A stretch of 64,000 nt of DNA, taken from positions 1 to 64,000 of the forward strand of contig CALFEQ010000030.1 of NCBI GenBank assembly GCA_937949945.1, in the 5' to 3' direction. This document shows, piece by piece, positions 60,162 through 64,000 of this stretch. How positions within the stretch are numbered: position 1 is the first letter of the stretch; every line of letters begins with the position of its first letter. This DNA comes from an uncultured Myxococcales bacterium (lineage in GTDB: Bacteria; Myxococcota_A; Polyangia; Polyangiales; Polyangiaceae). The notes below the pieces were generated by a model, which saw only the letters and a program-made list of their open reading frames with translations, made no database searches and had not been told where the DNA came from. The translations under genes and the position numbers were made by a program.

Positions 60162-60199
60162 AGACCGCCTCCTTCGTCATCGTACGGAGGAGGCGGTCT
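60162..60199 (+). terminator. Terminator-like hairpin just before the Cys-rich lipoprotein gene
   Basis: AGACCGCCTCCT (60162-60173) and AGGAGGCGGTCT (60188-60199) are perfect 12-bp arms with a 14-base loop, followed on the plus strand by TCTTTCC. The next start codon is only 25 bases downstream, so it lies inside the leader of that gene. No plus-strand gene ends before it, so an attenuator is a better fit than a simple terminator. The right arm contains AGGAGG, a possible ribosome binding site that would be sequestered. Confidence 0.55.
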
Positions 60200-60224
60200 T
60201 CTTTCCGTCAGCTATGCTTGACGC

Positions 60225-60758
60225 GTGAGCATGCGTCGGCGCGTGATGAGTCTCGCGTTCGTCGGAGCGATCATCGGTTGCTCCTACGACTGGACGATCG
60301 GCTCGGAGAGCGCGACCGACCCGAGCGGCTCGCTGCCGTCGACCGATTCGCCTCCCGCGAGCTCGGACGGCGGCAGGAGCGACGCGAGCACGCCGAGGGA
60401 CGCAGGCGCCGACGTCGACGCCGCGCCTCCGCGACCGAACGACGAGTGCGGCCCCTCCTGCACCTGCACGGGCCGCGACAAGTGCAACTTCTCGTGCACG
60501 ACGGGCCGTTGCGAGCTCACGTGTCGCGACAGGAGCGACTGCACGCTCGCGTGCGGTCCCAACGCGCGGTGCGACGTCGTGTGCGAGGACGACGCGACCT
60601 GCAACATGGATTGCAGCGCCGGCGGCGCGCAGTGCACGTACGTCTGCGAGGATGACGCCAAGTGCAGAGGGACGTGCCGGGCGAGCATCTGCTTCTTGGA
60701 CTGCGCGCGAGATTGCAACGTCCAATGCACGGGAGGCGCGCTCTGCACCAAGCTCTGA
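60225..60758 (+). CDS. Cys-rich repeat lipoprotein
   Basis: The protein has 177 residues. The signal peptide ends GAIIGC. A Ser/Asp/Pro-rich linker (about 30-73) leads to a C-terminal part with about 22 Cys in short repeats: CTCTGRDKCNFSC, TTGRCELTC, RSDCTLAC, NARCDVVC, DATCNMDC, AQCTYVC, DAKCRGTC and CNVQC. Pairs CxxxC are spaced by about 8 residues, so it is probably an extracellular disulfide-rich rod. The alternative start is the ATG at 60231. The stop overlaps the start of the next gene (TGATG), so translation is coupled. Confidence 0.77.
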   Translation: MSMRRRVMSLAFVGAIIGCSYDWTIGSESATDPSGSLPSTDSPPASSDGGRSDASTPRDAGADVDAAPPRPNDECGPSCTCTGRDKCNFSCTTGRCELTCRDRSDCTLACGPNARCDVVCEDDATCNMDCSAGGAQCTYVCEDDAKCRGTCRASICFLDCARDCNVQCTGGALCTKL

Positions 60759-61732
60759 TGCGTGGCGCGCTCGCCGCTCTTCTCGTGTCGTCGGCGATCG
60801 CCGTCTCGCCGTCCGCGCTCGGCGCGGACAAGCCGAGCAAGGGCGACAGGCAGGCCGCGAGGCAGGCGTACGATCGAGGGCTCGAGGCCTACAAGCGCGG
60901 AGACAAGAAGAAGGCGGCCGAGGAGTTCGCGCGCGCGGACGCGCTCGCGCCGAGCCCGGTCGCGCTCCAAGCCGCCCTCGACGCCGCGATCGAGGCCGAC
61001 GACGTCGCGCTCGGCGCCGAGCTGCTCGAGCGCAGCAAGCGCGCGCCCGCTCCACCGGCGCTCGCGGCGAGCGTCACGGCCGCCCACCTCAAGTTCAACG
61101 GACGCGCAGGGCGCGTGCTCGTCAAGTGCCCGAGCGGCTCCACCTGCAACGCGAAGATCGACGGACGATCGATCGACACCGATCGCGTCGCGTTCACGAC
61201 GATCGGTCTGCACAAGGTGATCGTCGAAGTCGACGGACGGGCAGGTCCGCCGAAGGAGGTCGACGTCACCGCCGACGAGGTCGTCGAGGTCGTCCCGGAC
61301 GGAAGGGGCGCCGGCGCGACGGCCGCCGCGGGCGAGCCGGCTTCCGCGGAGGCCACCGAGACATGGGAAGCCGACGAGCCTGCGCCCGAGAGGCAACCCG
61401 AGTCGAGCAAGCGGCTCCCGCCCATCGTCTTCTACGGAGGCGTCGGTCTGACCATGCTGCTCGCGGGAGCGACCACGCTCTCCGCGCTGAACACCGCGGC
61501 CACGCACGGCGACTTCGTCGACGCCGGCTGCGACCGCGTGAACGCCGATCCGTGCGCGACGCTCCAGGCCGACGGCCGAAGCAGTCAGACGCTCACGAAT
61601 GTGTTCCTCGTGAGCACGCTCCTCGCGGGCGCGGCGACGGCGGTGGTCGGTTTCCTCTTCACCGACTGGAGCGCGCCCGTCTTCGGCGCCGACAAGAACG
61701 GCGCGACGGTCGGCTGGCGCGCCCGCTTCTGA
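60758..61732 (+). CDS. PEGA-like envelope protein, TPR-like N-terminus and two C-terminal membrane segments
   Basis: The protein has 324 residues. The signal peptide is about 1-23 (ending ALGADK). A TPR-like helical part (about 28-105, AYDRGLEAYKRGDKKKAAEEFARADALAP) precedes a beta domain (about 108-170, GRVLVKCPSGSTCNAKIDGRSIDTDRVAFTTIGLHKVIVEVDG). Two hydrophobic segments (about 225-250 and 285-310) flank a loop with two Cys. The order matches the gene at 9211-10038. It is coupled to the Cys-rich lipoprotein by a one-base overlap. It is probably an envelope-anchored adaptor. Confidence 0.8.
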   Translation: MRGALAALLVSSAIAVSPSALGADKPSKGDRQAARQAYDRGLEAYKRGDKKKAAEEFARADALAPSPVALQAALDAAIEADDVALGAELLERSKRAPAPPALAASVTAAHLKFNGRAGRVLVKCPSGSTCNAKIDGRSIDTDRVAFTTIGLHKVIVEVDGRAGPPKEVDVTADEVVEVVPDGRGAGATAAAGEPASAEATETWEADEPAPERQPESSKRLPPIVFYGGVGLTMLLAGATTLSALNTAATHGDFVDAGCDRVNADPCATLQADGRSSQTLTNVFLVSTLLAGAATAVVGFLFTDWSAPVFGADKNGATVGWRARF

Positions 61733-61836
61733 GCGCTTCGTGCGCCGTAAGCTGCCGAAAATAGTCGAGTGGGATATTGGAGCGCGATTCGCCCCCTTCA
61801 CAGGGATGCGCGGGCTCGCTCATCCTCGTCGACGGA

Positions 61837-62346
61837 ATGAGCGTCCCCGTCTCATGGGTGGTCGGGCTCCTGATGGCGCTCGAGCCGACGGCTCCTTGGA
61901 GCAACACCTACGAGAAGACCGCCGAGGCGATCGCGCGCGCGGCCGAGAGCGATCCGCTCTTCGCCGACGAGGAAGGCGGTGAGGCGCGCACGGCTTCGCT
62001 GCTCGTGTCGCTCGCGTGGCACGAGAGCCGCCTCCGACCCGACGCGAAGTCGAAGGACGGCCGCTTCCTCTGCCTCTACCAAGTCGCGCGAAGCTACCTC
62101 CCCGAGCCGAAGAAGGCGCTCCAGGATCCCGAGACGTGCACCCGCGCGGCGATGTGGATCTTGAAGCGTTCGTTCCAGACCTGCACGAAGCGCCCGCTCT
62201 CCGAGCGGCTCGCCATCTACATCTCCGGCTACTGCGAGCGCGGCCACCCGCAGAGCCGCATGCGCATGCGCCTCGCGGACAAGCTCCTCGAGGAGCATCC
62301 GCTCCCGCCGCCGTCGCGCGAAGCGACGACCACGCGAGCGCGCTGA
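61837..62346 (+). CDS. Lysozyme-fold (SLT-like) transglycosylase
   Basis: The protein has 169 residues. A hydrophobic start (MSVPVSWVVGLLMALEP) may anchor or export it. The SLT fold is suggested by SLLVSLAWHESRLRPDAKSKDGRFLCLYQVA, where the Glu in HES would be catalytic, and by AAMWILKRSFQTCTKRPLSERLAIYISGYC. The family cleaves peptidoglycan glycan strands. A TTG start at 61777 would add 20 residues. The downstream region is basic. The substrate assignment is moderate because the Gly-Leu-x-Gln motif is only partly present. Confidence 0.75.
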   Translation: MSVPVSWVVGLLMALEPTAPWSNTYEKTAEAIARAAESDPLFADEEGGEARTASLLVSLAWHESRLRPDAKSKDGRFLCLYQVARSYLPEPKKALQDPETCTRAAMWILKRSFQTCTKRPLSERLAIYISGYCERGHPQSRMRMRLADKLLEEHPLPPPSREATTTRAR

Positions 62347-62395
62347 GCGGCGGCTCCGTCCGCGCGCCCGCCCGGCCGGCGCGGAGGCGGACGCG

Positions 62396-63034
62396 TCACG
62401 GACAAGGCACGACCTCGCCTTCGGGCACGTCTTGGCAACCTCCGGGACCGGGAGTGCACTCGAACGCGGGCATGCCGTGGCAGATGCCGAGACCGTCCTT
62501 GTAGACGAACGGCTCCGCCTCGACCGCCCCGGCGTCGCCCGCGGTGCAGGGGACGCGTATGGACTGGACGTGCGGCGTGCACTCGTGGGGCTTGCCGGGA
62601 GGAGCGCAGAAGCGCGCCGGGTGGAACCAGCAGCTTCCGACGACGACCGTGAGGGCCGGCCTCATCCGCAGCCAGTCCTCCTTCCCCGGCGGTCGCCACT
62701 TGCCGGGCGGAGGATCGTGAGGGGATCGCAGGTCGGGCGGACATTCGACCGTGATCGGCGGCGGAGGATTGCAGTGCACGCCCTCCGGACACGACAGCGG
62801 TTCGTCGACGTTCAATTGGCAGTCGCCGAGAGGGGCGCGAGAGACGGACACGGTCACGCGCGACGAGCTCGCCGGCTTCGGCTCTGGCGCCTCGCCCGAT
62901 TGCACCGACTGCTTCTTGCAGCCCGCGGCTCCGTGCGCTGCGAACGTGACGACGAACGACGCCGCGAGCACGCGCCTGCGCGAACCGCGCGCGTCCCTGC
63001 CCTGGTGGCTCGCTTTCTTCATAGTGGAGGCCAT
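62396..63034 (-). CDS. Cys/Pro-rich lipoprotein paralogue 1
   Basis: The protein has 212 residues. The signal peptide contains VLAASFVVTFAAHGAAGC, then KKQSVQSGEAPEPKP. The mature part has CQLNVDEPLSCPEGVHCNPPPPITVECPPDL in pieces, RPPGKEDWLR, FCAPPGKPHECTP, EPFVYKDGLGICHG and EGEVVPCP at the end. It is a clear paralogue of the gene just upstream (63034-63654), sharing every landmark. The start at 63034 gives a one-base TGATG overlap with that gene; the ATG at 63022 aligns better with the paralogue start. The function is unknown; it is a secreted, disulfide-rich, Pro-rich lipoprotein. Confidence 0.8.
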   Translation of the reverse strand: MASTMKKASHQGRDARGSRRRVLAASFVVTFAAHGAAGCKKQSVQSGEAPEPKPASSSRVTVSVSRAPLGDCQLNVDEPLSCPEGVHCNPPPPITVECPPDLRSPHDPPPGKWRPPGKEDWLRMRPALTVVVGSCWFHPARFCAPPGKPHECTPHVQSIRVPCTAGDAGAVEAEPFVYKDGLGICHGMPAFECTPGPGGCQDVPEGEVVPCP

Positions 63035-63654
63035 CACGCGCAAGGCACGACCTCGCCTTCGGGGAGGTCCTCGCAGCTCCCCCGCACGCCCGCCGTGCAC
63101 TCGGTCGCGGGCACCTTACGGCAGACGCCGAGCCCGTCCTTGTAGACGAACGACTCCAGCTTACGGGTCGTCCCCGCGTCGTCCGTCGTGCAAGGGACGG
63201 AGATGGCCTTCGGCCTCTCCGTGCACTCCCAGGGCTTGCCAGGCGGAGCACAGAAGTAGTCCGCCTCGAACATGCAGGTCGTCTGGTTCGAGACCCAGAG
63301 CCGCGGCTTCACGCGCAGCCAGTCTTCCTTGCCCGGCGGCCGCCGCGTGACCGCGGGCTCCGCCGCGTCACGCATGTCCGGCGGGCAGTCGATCACGATC
63401 GGCGGCGGAGGATTGCACGTCACGTTCGGCGGACAGGAAGGGTTCTCGTAGAGGTGACAGTCGCCGAACGGACTCGGAGAGATCGACGCGCTCGAGACAC
63501 GTGGCCTCGGCGGCTCCGGCGGGTCGCCCGACTCCACCGGCTGCTTCTTGCAGCCGGCGGCTCCATGCGCCGCGAAGGTGACGACGAACGAGGCCGCGAG
63601 CGCGCTCTTGCACGAACGGCGCGTGGTCCTTCGAGGATGGGTCTCTTTCTTCAT
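63034..63654 (-). CDS. Cys/Pro-rich lipoprotein paralogue 2
   Basis: The protein has 206 residues. It opens MKKETHPRRTTRR, then ALAASFVVTFAAHGAAGC, KKQPVESGDPPEPP. The same landmarks as in paralogue 1 follow: FGDCHLYENPSCPPNVTCNPPPPIVIDCPPDM (in pieces), RPPGKEDWLRVKP, FCAPPGKPWECTE, ESFVYKDGLGVCRKVP and EGEVVPCA. The hydrophobic signal-peptide core SFVVTFAAHGAAGCKKQ is identical in both, while the middle parts have diverged. The pair arose by tandem duplication. It is divergent from the incomplete gene at the right edge. Confidence 0.82.
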   Translation of the reverse strand: MKKETHPRRTTRRSCKSALAASFVVTFAAHGAAGCKKQPVESGDPPEPPRPRVSSASISPSPFGDCHLYENPSCPPNVTCNPPPPIVIDCPPDMRDAAEPAVTRRPPGKEDWLRVKPRLWVSNQTTCMFEADYFCAPPGKPWECTERPKAISVPCTTDDAGTTRKLESFVYKDGLGVCRKVPATECTAGVRGSCEDLPEGEVVPCA

Positions 63655-63807
63655 GGTCGTGAGCTGCCGGAGCGCGCTTCGGCCCCTCCACGAAGATACG
63701 CGAGCTCGACCATGCGCGTCGAAGAAGCGTTGCCGGGCGAGCACCTCGTGCGGAAGAAGCGCACGCTCGGACGAAGAACACACCGAGCGGTCTTACATTC
63801 ACGATCG

Positions 63808-64000
63808 ATGGACCGGCCGTTCTTCCCCGCACCGCGCCCCAAGGGCGAGAGCGGCTACCGCGAGCCTGGCCGCGACCACGACCCGAGCCCCAGCCCGCAC
63901 GCCGACCCGCCTCCGCAGCCGAAGCGCACCATCGTCCGTCGCCCCGATTACCGGCCGACGCGCTACACGAGCCCGCGAAATCCGCCACGCCGCCGTGCTG
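63808..64000 (+). CDS. Incomplete gene at the right edge, Pro/Arg-rich N-terminus
   Basis: ATG at 63808 opens a frame that stays open to the end of the window (64 codons seen). It starts MDRPFFPAPRPKGESGYREP, followed by DPSPSPHADPPPQPKR and TIVRRPDYRPTRYTSPR. The composition is Pro/Arg-rich and disordered, like the N-termini of the BON and dodecin proteins of this genome. No domain is visible yet. It may be real, but Arg/Pro-rich shadow frames are common here. Confidence 0.4.
   Translation, partial: MDRPFFPAPRPKGESGYREPGRDHDPSPSPHADPPPQPKRTIVRRPDYRPTRYTSPRNPPRRRA

Larger units (their letters stand above)
59750..60224. other. Long structured intergenic/leader region
   Basis: These 475 bases separate divergent genes. 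No protein is supported; one open frame (59862-60221) is Ser/Arg/Pro-rich and unlike a real gene. The middle (59960-60060) is a pyrimidine-rich tract of TCTTCC/CTCTC type. At 59863-59902 a 12-bp stem with one bulge is present, and at 60162-60199 a perfect 12-bp hairpin followed by a T-rich run ends 25 bases before the next start codon. The arrangement resembles a leader with attenuator (see findings). Confidence 0.5.

Noticed and set aside
59862..60221. Open frame of 119 codons in the structured leader
   Set aside because: The translation is Ser/Arg/Pro/Leu-rich without domain or ribosome binding site, and the region has strong hairpins and a pyrimidine tract.
1..64000. tRNA, rRNA, IS elements or prophage genes
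   Set aside because: No cloverleaf, rRNA-like stretch, transposase, integrase or terminal inverted repeats could be recognised on reading the window.

Overview
The window looks like ordinary chromosome of a high-GC Gram-negative delta-proteobacterium-type organism, most likely a myxobacterium (Myxococcota, Polyangia-like). The reasons are the very high GC content with strong third-position GC bias, six eukaryote-like Ser/Thr kinases (ELKs, several with a C-terminal membrane anchor), many Asp/Gly/Ala-rich lipoproteins with short signal peptides, an AgmX/TonB-C-like protein, PEGA-like proteins, and sigma-54-like promoter elements. I see no rRNA, tRNA, CRISPR array, phage gene or insertion sequence. 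About 58 genes are supported, with short gaps and many 1-4 base stop/start overlaps.

Layout. 0.2-3.5 kb: a sensor/STAS pair, HflX GTPase and an ABM-fold protein. 3.5-7.8 kb: a DUF1801 protein, a FrnE-type DsbA oxidoreductase, a beta-helix lipoprotein and a CorC/HlyC-type membrane protein preceded by a hairpin and an 8-codon upstream ORF. 7.8-19.5 kb: nine genes on the minus strand in the order kinase, beta-propeller lipoprotein, four Kelch-like lipoproteins forming a tandemly duplicated two-gene cassette (B2-A2, B1-A1), a second kinase, a PEGA-like protein and a membrane-anchored pseudokinase. 19.6-26.1 kb: nitrilase-family hydrolase, YkgJ-type cysteine cluster protein, small membrane protein, cyclopropane fatty acid synthase and TreY. 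26.1-35.6 kb is rich in signalling genes: a HicA-like protein, a kinase with a predicted helical-repeat C-terminus, an XRE regulator, a receiver protein, a KGG stress protein with a sigma-54-like promoter, a large hybrid histidine kinase and a proline-rich kinase with a TTG start.

36-39 kb: an active/inactive M16 peptidase pair, convergent with a TerC-family gene across a perfect 13-bp hairpin. 39.9-41.5 kb: a stress-like cassette (BON protein, mini-lipoprotein, extended dodecin) behind a second sigma-54-like element. 42-46.9 kb: alpha/beta hydrolase, a trehalose-6-phosphate phosphatase/synthase fusion in the unusual OtsB-OtsA order, a 3D-domain lipoprotein and a TonB-C-like protein. 47-53.5 kb: a lipoprotein with two CxACSCPRGD repeats, another kinase, an outer-membrane-like protein, a GST-ABM fusion and MsrA. 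53.5-64 kb: a phosphodiesterase-like lipoprotein, ABC-F ATPase, Nudix hydrolase, several lipoproteins, a Cys-rich lipoprotein coupled to a PEGA-like protein behind a structured leader, a lysozyme-fold protein and two tandem paralogous lipoproteins.

Common themes are stress and envelope management (trehalose by two routes, cyclopropane lipids, HflX, MsrA, dodecin, KGG, BON), Ser/Thr phosphorylation signalling, and expansion of surface lipoproteins by tandem duplication. The features most worth follow-up are the duplicated lipoprotein cassette among kinases, the pseudokinase, the CxACSCPRGD lipoprotein, the structured leader at 59.86-60.22 kb and the upstream-ORF/hairpin at 6.48 kb.
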